A DNA stretch of 64,000 nucleotides from NCBI GenBank assembly GCA_029251085.1, contig JAQXDZ010000033.1, positions 1 through 64,000 of the forward strand. The letters are read 5' to 3'. The DNA is from Mariniblastus sp. (GTDB taxonomy: Bacteria > Planctomycetota > Planctomycetia > Pirellulales > Pirellulaceae). The notes beneath the pieces were generated by a model, which was given only the letters and a program-made list of their open reading frames with translations, had not been told where the DNA came from and did not search any database. A program made the translations under genes and the position numbers. Positions 8,619 to 17,578 of this stretch are shown here, piece after piece; the first letter of the stretch is position 1, and each line of letters begins with the position of its first letter.

Positions 8619-9491
8619 TTATTGATTCGTAGCGGTTGCTTTCCAGCTGGGCGTTTCTATTGCTACGATTGCCAGTCCCAGTAAGCAGAAGGTAACCGAG
8701 AAAAGCAGTAGGTTTGAGAGAAATGTGATTCCCAATAGCATTGCGATTGCGATCATGCCGCCATGCTTAGGTTTGAGCAACCAAAGAAACGCGCAGGCTG
8801 TCTCAGAGAGTACGATTACCCTCGAATAGAGTGTTGCAACATTTCGTAGTGACTCAGAGTCGAGTTGGTTGCGAAGCAAATTGAAAAACCAGAAATCCCG
8901 ATGGCTAAAGTAGATTTCATAGATTACTTCTCCAGACCAGTAACCTGGAGTCCACTTCCCGGCTGCTCCACCAAGAAAAATTAATGAAATGATGAGTAAG
9001 CTAAACCTCTGAGATTTTTTAAGGAGTTCTTCAGGCGGTTCGTTAATTTTCAGAGTGTACCAAACGCACCAAAGAGAAACCCAAAGGCAAGTGACGAATG
9101 TGACATCGTTGTAGCTTCCCTGGTGAATGCAAAGCCCGAACATGCAAGTCAGTGTGGTCAATGCCTGGGCCCGTAAAAGCGTGATGCTGCGTGTGAATAA
9201 GGCAATGATGCCGAAGGCAACTGGAGCAAGGTAAAGCCCGGCTAAGACGTAGAGGCTGGTGAGAAATGGTGGGAAAAACGAATCGGTTATTTCCAGTTGC
9301 GCGTAGCTTTGGAAAATCGGAATAAAGTAAGCATACTTCCAAATCATTGACGCAATAATTGTTAGCGTTACTACACGGTAGATCGGGAGTACGAGTGATA
9401 AATGGTCGCTTCCGAGATCGCCGTTGTCATGGCCGTTCTGAAAATTTCTGACCGATCGTGAAGGTTCTTGTGTGGTTGGCTGGTTAGTCAC
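8619..9491 (-). CDS. Multi-pass membrane protein, HTTM/DoxX-like
   Basis: A 290-residue integral membrane protein with about seven or eight hydrophobic segments. The sequence GGAAGKWTPGYWSGEVI followed by an aromatic loop resembles the core of HTTM (vitamin K-dependent carboxylase-like) and DoxX-related membrane proteins; this is family resemblance by eye, not proof. The start is GTG 9491, which overlaps the stop of the upstream gene by 8 bp, so the two are translationally coupled. The partner protein at 9484-10020 probably works with it. Enzymatic function is unknown. Confidence 0.75.
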   Translation of the reverse strand: MTNQPTTQEPSRSVRNFQNGHDNGDLGSDHLSLVLPIYRVVTLTIIASMIWKYAYFIPIFQSYAQLEITDSFFPPFLTSLYVLAGLYLAPVAFGIIALFTRSITLLRAQALTTLTCMFGLCIHQGSYNDVTFVTCLWVSLWCVWYTLKINEPPEELLKKSQRFSLLIISLIFLGGAAGKWTPGYWSGEVIYEIYFSHRDFWFFNLLRNQLDSESLRNVATLYSRVIVLSETACAFLWLLKPKHGGMIAIAMLLGITFLSNLLLFSVTFCLLGLAIVAIETPSWKATATNQ

Positions 9492-10020
9492 TTAACGGCT
9501 CCAGTCGTGTGACTCCAAACTGGCGGTCCGAAATTGGAGAAAGACGAAAAGCCGAGTTATGTTCAACATCTCGGTAACGCGAGTTGAGGTAGTAGTAACG
9601 GGTCTCGGATTGCTGTTTGAGGATCCAGCGGGTTTTTCCAAAGGTAAACGCCCGTGTTGGAAAGTGGTTAATCTGTTCGGTTTCAACTGTCTCTAGGTCT
9701 GTCAGGGAGGTAGCCGGTAGACCGATTCGGGGATTTGAGTTGTTGCTTTTGCTGAGCGCTTGATTTAATTCGCTTTGCGTAATCGGTACTGGGCTGATCC
9801 AAACCCTGTTTTCGAAGTTGTACATTGAGGGAATGGGTTGCTGCACTGCCCAAATTGGAAAACTGGATGAGGCTAAATGAAACCGAGCCAAAAATGTTTT
9901 CTGTACGGTTTGGTTTAATGGCAGCAATAGGATCCAGAAGGCTGCCAGGATGATTAGGCTCAATAAAGTGGCCGAGGCAAGATCGCGAGAGAACCAGATT
10001 GACTTAATGAGCGTTTTCAT
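9484..10020 (-). CDS. Hypothetical membrane-anchored protein coupled to HTTM-like gene
   Basis: A 178-residue protein with one N-terminal transmembrane segment (about residues 16-36) and a soluble, probably extracytoplasmic remainder rich in Arg, Thr and aromatic residues (for example ETRYYYLNSRYRDVEHN). I recognise no domain. Its 3' end overlaps the start of the HTTM-like gene by 8 bp. In Planctomycetota and Bacteroidota, HTTM-like proteins often have such a small anchored neighbour, so a membrane complex is plausible (inference). Confidence 0.7.
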   Translation of the reverse strand: MKTLIKSIWFSRDLASATLLSLIILAAFWILLLPLNQTVQKTFLARFHLASSSFPIWAVQQPIPSMYNFENRVWISPVPITQSELNQALSKSNNSNPRIGLPATSLTDLETVETEQINHFPTRAFTFGKTRWILKQQSETRYYYLNSRYRDVEHNSAFRLSPISDRQFGVTRLEPLSD

Positions 10021-10400
10021 TGACGCGGTCCAGTATCGACAAAGACAAGGCTTTGGTTCAAAGCTTGATTTAAATCACCGTAAGTTTGGTGGGGACGCAA
10101 AAGCTTTCGGGCGGGCAGTTCGTGACATGATCAAAATTCGTCATCTTGGCTTTAAGAATCGGCATTTTTTTGCGAATCAAAGTCAGGAAAATAGCTAAAA
10201 CACGCCTGAAAGCCCAAAACGGAGCAGGAATAAACAAATCAGCAGGGTGGTGCGGCAGCAGGCTTTTGAAAATATTTCTAAATTTTCCAAAGATCCGAAC
10301 TGCATGGGCGAACAACCTACAACGGCGATCAGGCTCGTTAGCCAACAGTGTTTTAGTAACGAACGCCGGTTCATCCAACAAAAGTTCAGGAGAGCGGAAT
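10021..10400. other. Divergent intergenic region
   Basis: This 380-bp region separates the minus-strand membrane gene pair from the plus-strand signalling block. Open frames cross it on both strands but lack start signals and protein-like character. Promoters for both directions should lie here; none is obvious by eye. Confidence 0.5.
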
Positions 10401-11237
10401 ATGTTTAAAAAATTGGCCATTGGGGTCGCGGGTGTAGTTGTGATTGGTGGATTGCTGTTTGGTGGGAAGTTAATCCCTTACGCAAAGACGGCGGTAACCA
10501 AGGTCAGAACAGCAGCTCAGGATCAAGTTCCTGTTGCCTATCAGTTAGATGCCGCCAAAATTCAACTGGACGAAATTGGTCCAGAAATTCATGGCATGGT
10601 TCACAAGATTTCCAAGGAACAAGTCAAAGTAAAACGGCTGGCGGCAGATCTTAAGTCTCATGAGCAAATGTTGAAAAAGAGTTATGACGAAATGATGGCA
10701 CTCCGCTCGCACGTTGAATCTGGCGGTCAGGTTTACGTAGACACACGGGGAAAGGCTCATGATTTGCCACGTGTCAAACAAGATTTAAGGCATCGATTTA
10801 CGCTCTATCAAACTGCCGAAAAAACGTTTGAGAAGAAGGGCGAGATTTTAAATCTTCGCAAGGAATCTTTGGCTGCCGCCCATTTAAAGTTGGGCGAAGC
10901 AAAATCGCAGCAACGCGAATTGGAATTGCAAATTGAGAATTTAACGGCTCGGAATCGCATGAACGAAGTCATCGCGACCGCGACTCAGATAAAGCTAGAT
11001 AACAGTCAGTTGTCTAGAACACGTGAGATGTTAGACGACATTGATGCTCGGATTTCAGCAGACGAAGAGTATTACAATATCGCTCCCAAGTACTTTGGGC
11101 AGATTCCAGTGAATGATGATTCGATTACTCCAAGTTCGGATGTGCTGAACGATATGGACGCCTATTTTGACGCAAAAGAAGCAGGCGATGGAGATGTTTC
11201 TGACGAATCATCCGAAGCTGACTTGGTGGTTAACTAG
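10401..11237 (+). CDS. Coiled-coil protein with N-terminal membrane anchor
   Basis: A 278-residue protein. ATG 10401 follows a good Shine-Dalgarno AGGAG (10389-10393); an upstream open frame to 10146 is not used. Residues about 6-24 are a single hydrophobic segment without a cleavage site, and about residues 45-210 are charged, heptad-like coiled coil (for example HMVHKISKEQVKVKRLAADL-type helices, QQRELELQIENL). The C-terminus is acidic. It probably forms a membrane-bound filament or scaffold. I recognise no named family; similar anchored coiled-coil proteins are common in planctomycetes. It is the first gene of the plus-strand block, but a strong terminator follows it, so it is likely its own transcript. 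Confidence 0.85.
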   Translation: MFKKLAIGVAGVVVIGGLLFGGKLIPYAKTAVTKVRTAAQDQVPVAYQLDAAKIQLDEIGPEIHGMVHKISKEQVKVKRLAADLKSHEQMLKKSYDEMMALRSHVESGGQVYVDTRGKAHDLPRVKQDLRHRFTLYQTAEKTFEKKGEILNLRKESLAAAHLKLGEAKSQQRELELQIENLTARNRMNEVIATATQIKLDNSQLSRTREMLDDIDARISADEEYYNIAPKYFGQIPVNDDSITPSSDVLNDMDAYFDAKEAGDGDVSDESSEADLVVN

Positions 11238-11284
11238 CTCGTCTTGAGTTGGATGTCTCAGCTGGTTCAATTTTTTGATTAATG

Positions 11285-11330
11285 AAAGCGGGGCAGCAGG
11301 TTCACGAACCAGCTGTCCCGCTTTTTATTT
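11285..11330 (+). terminator. Intrinsic terminator after the coiled-coil gene
   Basis: A 13-bp stem (11285-11297 with 11312-11324, one G-U pair) is extended by an inner GGTT/AACC stem and followed by TTTTTATTT. It is a strong plus-strand terminator that isolates the gene from the TPR-FHA gene starting at 11364. Confidence 0.9.
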
Positions 11331-11363
11331 GCGTCTTGAGCTTCTTCCGGGAGACGACCTTTG

Positions 11364-12749
11364 ATGAAGTGGAATTTGAAAATAAAGTCTGCAGAACAGG
11401 CGCTGCGATGTGGCGACCTGGATAAAGCGGTGCGTTGCTACGAACGCGGCGAGATATGTAAGAAGAACAAGAAGCTTTCTTTGGCGCGACAACTTGCAGG
11501 TGCCTTGCTGGATCGAGCTCAAGCATCGGTGTCGACGGGGCAATTCTGCGTGGCTTGGAAGGATCTCGACGAGGTCGCAAAACTCAATTTGCAAGAATTT
11601 GGAGAAGAGACTCGCGGAAGGAAGAATCAGCTAATTGAACTGACGATCGAATCCGCAGATGCCTCGCTTGTGCGTGGTGAGCCGGTTTCCGCTTTGAGTT
11701 GCATTGAAGTTCTCGGGCATCGTCGCGTCATGGACTGGCGGCTCGATAACATTAAAACGGTCTCCGAATGTTTGAAGGCGGCGAACCGTTTCGCTGCCAA
11801 AGGTCAGTTTGAGAAATCTGTTGCTGAGTTGGAGAAGGCAAAAACCGTTCGGCCGGATTTACCCTTTCTTGCGGGCAGGATTTCTGCGTTAAAGGGCCGA
11901 CAACGTCAAATGAAAAGATATGTGACCGACGTCGAGGCATACGCACTCCAATGTAAATGGGGTGACGTTAGTCAAAGTTGTAAACAGATTCTGCATATTG
12001 CTCCAACCAACCAAGTTGCTTTCGAGGCGGGGCGGGAGTGCAGAGCACGTCTTAAGAAAAAAACCAGAAGGCAGTTGGATTCGACAACGGTGGGTTCTGC
12101 AGGAAAAAAAGTGGTTGTCGAACAGGGCGCGTCCGATAGGATAAGACCCATGGATAATCAAAGTTCTGGAAAAAAGTTTCTTCTCTGGGTTGATGGCGTC
12201 GGTGGCTACCTCGTTTGTGGCGGTCGCGTCAGCTCGTTGGGACAAGCGATCGATAGTGCAAAAGTTGATATTGGGATTCAGGGTAATTTGCGCAGCCACC
12301 ATGCCAATGTTGAGCGAGTCCAGGGGGGGCATGTTTTAGAGCCCATCGGCAATATCTCGATAGGCGGCGTCGATTTGGATTCAAAAGTTGTTCTAAAAAA
12401 TGGGCAGAAGCTGGCTTTCGAGGGTGGAGTTGAATTAGCCTATTGTCAAACGCATGCTTTGAGTAAAACGGCGCGACTTGATTTCGTTTCCCGCCACCGG
12501 TCTGTGCCTTGGGCTGATGCCGTCATACTTCCTGTGACTTCAATCATCTTGGGGCCAAATCGATTGAACCATGTTTACTGTCCAACCTGGGGCGAGAACC
12601 TGATGTTGTTTGAAAGATCGGGGCAATGGTTTTGCCGATCGAAGCAGCCGATGGAGGTCGATGGTAGGTTGGTCACCAAGGAGACAGCGATTGAGCTGGA
12701 TTCCCGTATCGTTGGTGACGACTTTTCTATAACACTTGAGCCTGTTTGA
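11364..12749 (+). CDS. TPR and FHA domain protein
   Basis: A 461-residue cytoplasmic protein. Residues 1-215 are helical TPR-like repeats (for example CGDLDKAVRCYERGE, GQFEKSVAELEKAKTVRPD). After a basic, polar linker, residues about 265-355 form an FHA-like domain (LGQAIDSAKVDIGIQGN, then RSHHANVER, then IGNISIGGVDLD), with a second beta-rich part to the end (ADAVILPVTSIILGPNRLN, HVYCPTW). FHA domains bind phosphothreonine, so this is a likely substrate or reader of the Ser/Thr kinase encoded 250 bp downstream. ATG 11364 follows GGGAG at 11349-11353. Partners are inferred from position only. Confidence 0.85.
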   Translation: MKWNLKIKSAEQALRCGDLDKAVRCYERGEICKKNKKLSLARQLAGALLDRAQASVSTGQFCVAWKDLDEVAKLNLQEFGEETRGRKNQLIELTIESADASLVRGEPVSALSCIEVLGHRRVMDWRLDNIKTVSECLKAANRFAAKGQFEKSVAELEKAKTVRPDLPFLAGRISALKGRQRQMKRYVTDVEAYALQCKWGDVSQSCKQILHIAPTNQVAFEAGRECRARLKKKTRRQLDSTTVGSAGKKVVVEQGASDRIRPMDNQSSGKKFLLWVDGVGGYLVCGGRVSSLGQAIDSAKVDIGIQGNLRSHHANVERVQGGHVLEPIGNISIGGVDLDSKVVLKNGQKLAFEGGVELAYCQTHALSKTARLDFVSRHRSVPWADAVILPVTSIILGPNRLNHVYCPTWGENLMLFERSGQWFCRSKQPMEVDGRLVTKETAIELDSRIVGDDFSITLEPV

Positions 12750-12794
12750 TTGCTCGATAGCAAGGCGATGCTAAAAACGTTCTGAATCGACGGT

Positions 12795-12817
12795 TTGGCT
12801 TTGCTGGTCAAAGCCAA
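12795..12817. repeat. Inverted repeat between TPR-FHA and kinase genes
   Basis: TTGGCTTTG (12795-12803) pairs perfectly with CAAAGCCAA (12809-12817) across a 5-nt loop. There is no U tract on either strand, so it is not a standard terminator. It could be a protein-binding site or an RNA structure in the 250-bp spacer ahead of the kinase gene. Confidence 0.6.
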
Positions 12818-12999
12818 CATTGGTCAAAACGAAGATTGGGAAGCGGTCCGTCCTTCTGAGGGGAGCCAGCTTGTGAACACAATAATTGCCAAACCAGTGT
12901 GAAACCTAGACAAGCAGGCGGTGTTGCGGCTAGGCTAGAAAAACAGCGAAATTCAAATGTTTGATCAAAGCAGCCAGCCGGCATGGTTGGGAGGCGTTC

Positions 13000-15021
13000 A
13001 TGAAGTTTACTTATCCCAGCGGAGCGACTCCGCTCGAAGGATACACCATCAAACGCGGGATTGGTATCGGCGGATTTGGTGAAGTTTACTTTGCGCTGAA
13101 TGATGCAGGTAAAGAGGTTGCGTTAAAAAAAATTCAACGTAATTTGGATATTGAGTTGAGGGGTGTGCGTCAGTGTTTGAACATGAAGCACGTGAATCTG
13201 ATCTCGCTTTGGGATATCCGAACCACAGGTGAAGGCGAGAGCTGGGTTGTGATGGAGTATGTTCCCGGCCCATCGTTGCGGGATGTGCTTGAAGTAAATC
13301 AAAACGGTCTGAAAGACGACGATGTTAAATCGTGGTTTGCTTCGACTGCTGCGGGCGTATCCTATCTGCATGAGAACGGAATCGTACATCGCGATTTAAA
13401 GCCGGGTAATATTTTTTGTGATCTACATGAACAGGTCATCAAGATAGGAGACTACGGCCTGTCGAAGTATATTTCCTGTAGCCGACGTTCGGGGCAAACT
13501 GAATCGGTGGGTACATTTCACTACATGGCTCCCGAGATTGGAAAAGGCGTTTATGGTAAAGAGATAGATCTCTATGCTTTGGGGATTATTCTGTTTGAGT
13601 TGACGACTGGCTTAGTGCCTTTTGATGGTGAGAGCGCTCAAGAAATCATTATGAAGCATCTGACTGCAGAGCCGGATGTGTCAGCCGTACCGGTTCGTTT
13701 TCGAAAGGTAGTAGCTAAGGCGTTGCGTAAGGATCCTGAGGATCGATATCGAAGTATCTCCGAGATGGCAGCGGATCTACCGTGGCCGGACGTAGCCTCG
13801 CGGAGTGATTCGATTGTTTCGCAGCACTCGATCGGTTCGCTTGTCCAGCCTGATTCGGCCAAACCAAATCGGCAATCAACCAAGCCTAACCGGACAAAAA
13901 CGACAGAACTGATCGATAAGTTGCCCAAGGCAATTATTGGTAATTTTCAGCAGGCGAGTTCGAAAGAAACTGTATTTTCGGTCGCAAATCGAATGGAATC
14001 GGAGACTGCTGCGACGCTCGAGCCAAATACATCGGGCAATCCCCTGGGCGAAGATCAGGAAGGTGAGCCAATTGCAGCAGTGCTTCATGCGGGATTAGCG
14101 AAATTTACGTTGTGGTGGGAAACTGCTAATTTTTCTACACCGATCAAGATGGTGATGTTAATCATCGCCGGGATTGTCCTGATCCAAAACTCACAGTGGC
14201 TGTTGCCGTTGATGTTGTCCGTTGGTGGTCTTTATCTTAGTTACTATTTGTTGCGATATTCGATTGCAAAAAAGCTGGGTTTGTCATCGAGTTGGCTTGT
14301 GCAAATTGGACAATCGGAAGAAAGTCCGTATCTTCGCCAGTGGTTGCTGAGTCGCCCTTCGATAGACCGGTTTACCGAATTGATTGGTTCGATGCTCATC
14401 GCCGCCTTTAGTTGTGCTGTGTTGAATCTATTAGGGTTTGCAATGGTCACGGGGGTTCTTGAGGGAGGTCCCTGGGGTTCATCGATAGAGAGCTGGGCGA
14501 ATTACACTTGGCTGACTTTAGTGAGTGTTATGGGGTGCTGGGCGATACTGATGGTTACCAAGCGTTGGGATTGGCGACCGCAGAAATCGCGATGGCGGTA
14601 CTTGGAGATGATGGGATTAGGGATGTTGCTTGGTGTGTCTGCGTTTTTTGCAGCCAGTTGGTTTTATATTGATTTGACGACTTTGTCACTTGAGACGTCT
14701 CGACCTTTTGGCCAAGGGTGGAATTTGCTGGCTGGCTCGGGGCCGTTGGCTGCTTACATGTTTTTCTTCACTTGTTTCCTTGGAGGAATGCGTTGGTGGA
14801 GGCAATGTGACCCTGTCCGAAGGACGCGGTTAAGCATCTCTGCAATTTTGCTCTGCATGGTTTGGGGGGTATTGTTGAGTTACCTGTTGTCGATTCCATT
14901 CACAGCGGTGTGTATTTGGGCCGTGGTGATCTCGTTCTCCGTGCAGTTGTCAGCGCCCTGGCTCGACATGCAAAAACGGGTGGAAATTTGTAACCTGCAG
15001 AATGTAAAGTCAGCCAACTGA
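13000..15021 (+). CDS. Membrane serine/threonine protein kinase
   Basis: A 673-residue kinase. The catalytic domain is N-terminal (about 13-275) with GIGIGGFGEVY, ATP lysine K43 in VALKK, HRDLKPGN (H130-R131-D132) and MAPEIG. The magnesium motif is DYG (D151) instead of DFG, a tolerated variant. A Ser/Thr/Pro-rich linker follows (about 275-360), then roughly eight transmembrane segments to the C-terminus with no large extracytoplasmic domain; the many-pass tail is unusual compared with the single-pass kinases typical of bacteria. ATG 13000 has GGGAGG five bases upstream, and in-frame TTG 12961 is rejected. Neighbouring FHA proteins on both sides suggest a phosphorylation-dependent assembly. 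Confidence 0.92.
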   Translation: MKFTYPSGATPLEGYTIKRGIGIGGFGEVYFALNDAGKEVALKKIQRNLDIELRGVRQCLNMKHVNLISLWDIRTTGEGESWVVMEYVPGPSLRDVLEVNQNGLKDDDVKSWFASTAAGVSYLHENGIVHRDLKPGNIFCDLHEQVIKIGDYGLSKYISCSRRSGQTESVGTFHYMAPEIGKGVYGKEIDLYALGIILFELTTGLVPFDGESAQEIIMKHLTAEPDVSAVPVRFRKVVAKALRKDPEDRYRSISEMAADLPWPDVASRSDSIVSQHSIGSLVQPDSAKPNRQSTKPNRTKTTELIDKLPKAIIGNFQQASSKETVFSVANRMESETAATLEPNTSGNPLGEDQEGEPIAAVLHAGLAKFTLWWETANFSTPIKMVMLIIAGIVLIQNSQWLLPLMLSVGGLYLSYYLLRYSIAKKLGLSSSWLVQIGQSEESPYLRQWLLSRPSIDRFTELIGSMLIAAFSCAVLNLLGFAMVTGVLEGGPWGSSIESWANYTWLTLVSVMGCWAILMVTKRWDWRPQKSRWRYLEMMGLGMLLGVSAFFAASWFYIDLTTLSLETSRPFGQGWNLLAGSGPLAAYMFFFTCFLGGMRWWRQCDPVRRTRLSISAILLCMVWGVLLSYLLSIPFTAVCIWAVVISFSVQLSAPWLDMQKRVEICNLQNVKSAN

Positions 15022-15142
15022 CGGTTTGCTTTGTGGTGGCTTCAAGACTGGATTAATTGCAATCGGAAATAATTTGACGACGATATTACTTCAAAGCGAG
15101 AATCGGGAAAAAGATTGGTCTTCGGGCAGATGTTTGTGCTCG

Positions 15143-15529
15143 ATGAGAACCTTGGTGGTGTTTGTTATTTTTCTCGGTTGCACATGGGCCAGTTCCGCTA
15201 TCGCAGTGGAGCCGGTCACACCCGCCGGTAAACGGACTGGCGAGCATCCCAGTTTGCAAGCATCTAAGCAGGTTGGGGAAGCTGTCGGTTCGGAGGGCAG
15301 GGCTGAATTGGAAACCCGTCGATTGATTCGAAATCGCATCGCTGGCTTGGCCATTGTATTTTCCGGCTTGCTGTTACTGCTTGGTTTGTCGTTTGTGTAT
15401 TTGCGGTTAGATCATGCGACGCGAGGGTTTCATTCTGGGCGATTGCAATTGTTGGCTGCATTTTTAGGATTAGCGATTGTTGGAGTCTGCTTTTTTTTCT
15501 TGAATAAGATGGTGCTTTCGAGTCCGTGA
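15143..15529 (+). CDS. Small membrane protein with signal peptide
   Basis: A 128-residue protein from ATG 15143. An N-terminal signal-like segment (MRTLVVFVIFLGCTWASSAIA) of about 21 residues is followed by a 45-residue polar part and two transmembrane segments, IAGLAIVFSGLLLLLGLSFVY and LLAAFLGLAIVGVCFFFL, near the C-terminus. A longer frame to 15026 would place the signal internally and is not used. No family recognised. It lies between the kinase (122 bp upstream) and the FHA-cyclase gene (70 bp downstream) and is probably co-transcribed with them. Confidence 0.75.
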   Translation: MRTLVVFVIFLGCTWASSAIAVEPVTPAGKRTGEHPSLQASKQVGEAVGSEGRAELETRRLIRNRIAGLAIVFSGLLLLLGLSFVYLRLDHATRGFHSGRLQLLAAFLGLAIVGVCFFFLNKMVLSSP

Positions 15530-15599
15530 TTCGTGCCGATAAGTTGGTTGGGTAAGTGCGTTTGAGCGATGCGGACTCCAAACGTGGATTAGGGAAAAC

Positions 15600-17444
15600 A
15601 TGTTGGAACTTATTGCAGAGGGAGCCGAGGTCGGTTCTCGTTGGCGGCGACGAATACCGGAGCGTGAGATTTTCGTTGGTCGGGCAACAGAGACCTATCG
15701 TGTTCCCTGGGATAGTCAAATCTCTCGTGTACACATATCCCTTTGCTTGGCGGGGGACAGAGTTCGCATTCAAAAGCTTAAAAGTTCTTCGAATCCAGTT
15801 TTTTACGACGGCAAGTCCGAGGATTGTTTCGAACTGGGGGCAGGCGAACATTTTGTCATTGGCAAAACTCAATTCACGATCGCAGTTGAAGAAGCATTTG
15901 CGTCGTTAGACGCGCCGGATCCGATTAGTCAAAAAACCTTTTCAGCCGATTACTTGCGTAAAGTTTCTTATCGTGATGTTGATCGCCGGATCGATGTGTT
16001 AAGCCAGCTACCCACGGTCATTGCGAAAGCGTCAGACAATCAGAATTTATTGATTCAAATCGTCAATACGCTGATGCAGGGGATTGCGTCGGCGTCGACG
16101 GTTGGACTGGTAAGGGTTCGAGATGCAGCGTCTGTCCAGACTTTCGATTCAGTGGTTGATGCCTCCCAAACTCAACAGCTGGGCAACTCAGAGATTGAGA
16201 TCATGCAATGGGACCGTCGCGATGCGAGTTCTGGCGGATTTCAGCCTAGTGAGACACTTGTCAAACAGGCGCTTGAATCGAATGAGTCGGTTTTACACAT
16301 CTGGAGCCATGGTAAAGATGGGAAATCGAAATACACAATCGACTACGAAAATGACTGGGCTTTTGTGTCTCCGATCTCAAGTTCAGCAACACCTGGGTGG
16401 GGCGTTTACGTTGCCGGCAAAGAGCGTGGAGATCGTGATTCCAGTTTAAGTTCTGTTTCTCAGGAATTAGATTTTCAAGGCGATCTTAAATTCTGTGAGC
16501 TGGTCGGATCTTCGCTCAGAAATTTGTTGCTCGTGAAAAAACTTGAGCGACAGGAGGCGAGTCTCCGGACATTCTTTTCTCCGGTGGTGATGAAGGCGAT
16601 TTCAGTGCTCGATTCCGAGGAGGTGTTGCAGCCACGTGAGTGTGACCTGTCGGTGTTGTTTTGTGATTTGAGGGGTTTTTCAAAAACGTCTGAGCAATTA
16701 TCGGATGACTTGCTGGAACTTTTGGATCGAGTTAGCGAGGCGTTGGGGATTACCACATCAAATATTTTAGATTTTGGTGGAGTTATTGGGGATTTTCACG
16801 GAGACTCAGCGATGGGTTTTTGGGGGTGGCCTATTCCCCCCAAGAGTGGCGAACAAAATGCGGTATCTGCCGTCAAAGCGGCACTGGCGATTCATTCACA
16901 CGTTGATAACCACGCCCGGCTAAAGGAAGTTGGGCGTACTGATCGCGACGATCGTGGATTTCAGTTTGGAATCGGCATTGCATCGGGCGAATCCGTTGCG
17001 GGAAAGATTGGCACGCGTGATCAGGTAAAAGTAACCGCTTTTGGGCCGGTCGTTAACTTAGCCTCCCGGCTCGAAGGGATGACGAAGTGGCTCAACTCGA
17101 AAATACTCATCGATGCGGTCACGCTCGAGGCGTTGAAAGCTGATTCTAAGTTCTTTGATGAAATTTCGGTGCGCGGGATGGGTAACTTTCAGCCATTCGG
17201 AATGGAGGGTTCGTTCGACGTTTTCCAAGTCTGCGCGGCAACGGAACTGGTGGCCGAAGATTTGGTTCATTCGAAAAATCTATTGGAGCGGTTTCGGGCG
17301 GGCGAATGGATGCGATTAGAAACCGAATTGGCTATACTGGATGCTGAGGATTCACTGAGAATGTTTTTAGAAAAGTTTATTGGCCAGTCTCAGGGCAAGC
17401 CTCCTGATGGCTGGCGCGGTACGATTGAGATGCAGACGAAGTGA
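15600..17444 (+). CDS. FHA-GAF-class III nucleotide cyclase
   Basis: A 614-residue soluble protein with three parts: FHA (about 1-100, FVGRATETYRVPW and SQISRVHISL), a GAF-like sensor (about 130-310) and a class III cyclase domain (about 345-550). Metal aspartates are present at D356 (LFCDLRGFS) and D402 (GDFHGD), and the transition-state Asn/Arg at N486 and R490 (VNLASRLEG). Both purine-specifying positions are unusual: the expected Lys is Asp398 and the expected Asp before VNLASR is Pro. Its product (cAMP, cGMP or other), or even its activity, cannot be assumed. ATG 15600 has AGGGA just upstream. The FHA domain suggests control by the kinase at 13000. Confidence 0.9.
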   Translation: MLELIAEGAEVGSRWRRRIPEREIFVGRATETYRVPWDSQISRVHISLCLAGDRVRIQKLKSSSNPVFYDGKSEDCFELGAGEHFVIGKTQFTIAVEEAFASLDAPDPISQKTFSADYLRKVSYRDVDRRIDVLSQLPTVIAKASDNQNLLIQIVNTLMQGIASASTVGLVRVRDAASVQTFDSVVDASQTQQLGNSEIEIMQWDRRDASSGGFQPSETLVKQALESNESVLHIWSHGKDGKSKYTIDYENDWAFVSPISSSATPGWGVYVAGKERGDRDSSLSSVSQELDFQGDLKFCELVGSSLRNLLLVKKLERQEASLRTFFSPVVMKAISVLDSEEVLQPRECDLSVLFCDLRGFSKTSEQLSDDLLELLDRVSEALGITTSNILDFGGVIGDFHGDSAMGFWGWPIPPKSGEQNAVSAVKAALAIHSHVDNHARLKEVGRTDRDDRGFQFGIGIASGESVAGKIGTRDQVKVTAFGPVVNLASRLEGMTKWLNSKILIDAVTLEALKADSKFFDEISVRGMGNFQPFGMEGSFDVFQVCAATELVAEDLVHSKNLLERFRAGEWMRLETELAILDAEDSLRMFLEKFIGQSQGKPPDGWRGTIEMQTK

Positions 17445-17578
17445 TGACAGTGTTAAGCATTCGTTTGAGAGTCCACCGGTTCTGCAATCAGAGGCAAAAC
17501 GCCGCAAGGTAAATTTGCGGCGGCGTTGCAGTAGGTATTGGGTGTGTATGAGTTTGATTTTCTTACTTCGGTTGTGAA

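Noticed and set aside
10070-10420. 116-residue minus-strand frame and the upstream extension of the coiled-coil gene from 10146
   Set aside because: They cover the divergent promoter region and composition is not protein-like; ATG 10401 with a good Shine-Dalgarno explains the gene.
17498-17527. GC-rich inverted repeat AACGCCGC / GCGGCGGCGTT after the cyclase gene as a terminator
   Set aside because: The stem is bulged and no U tract follows on either strand.
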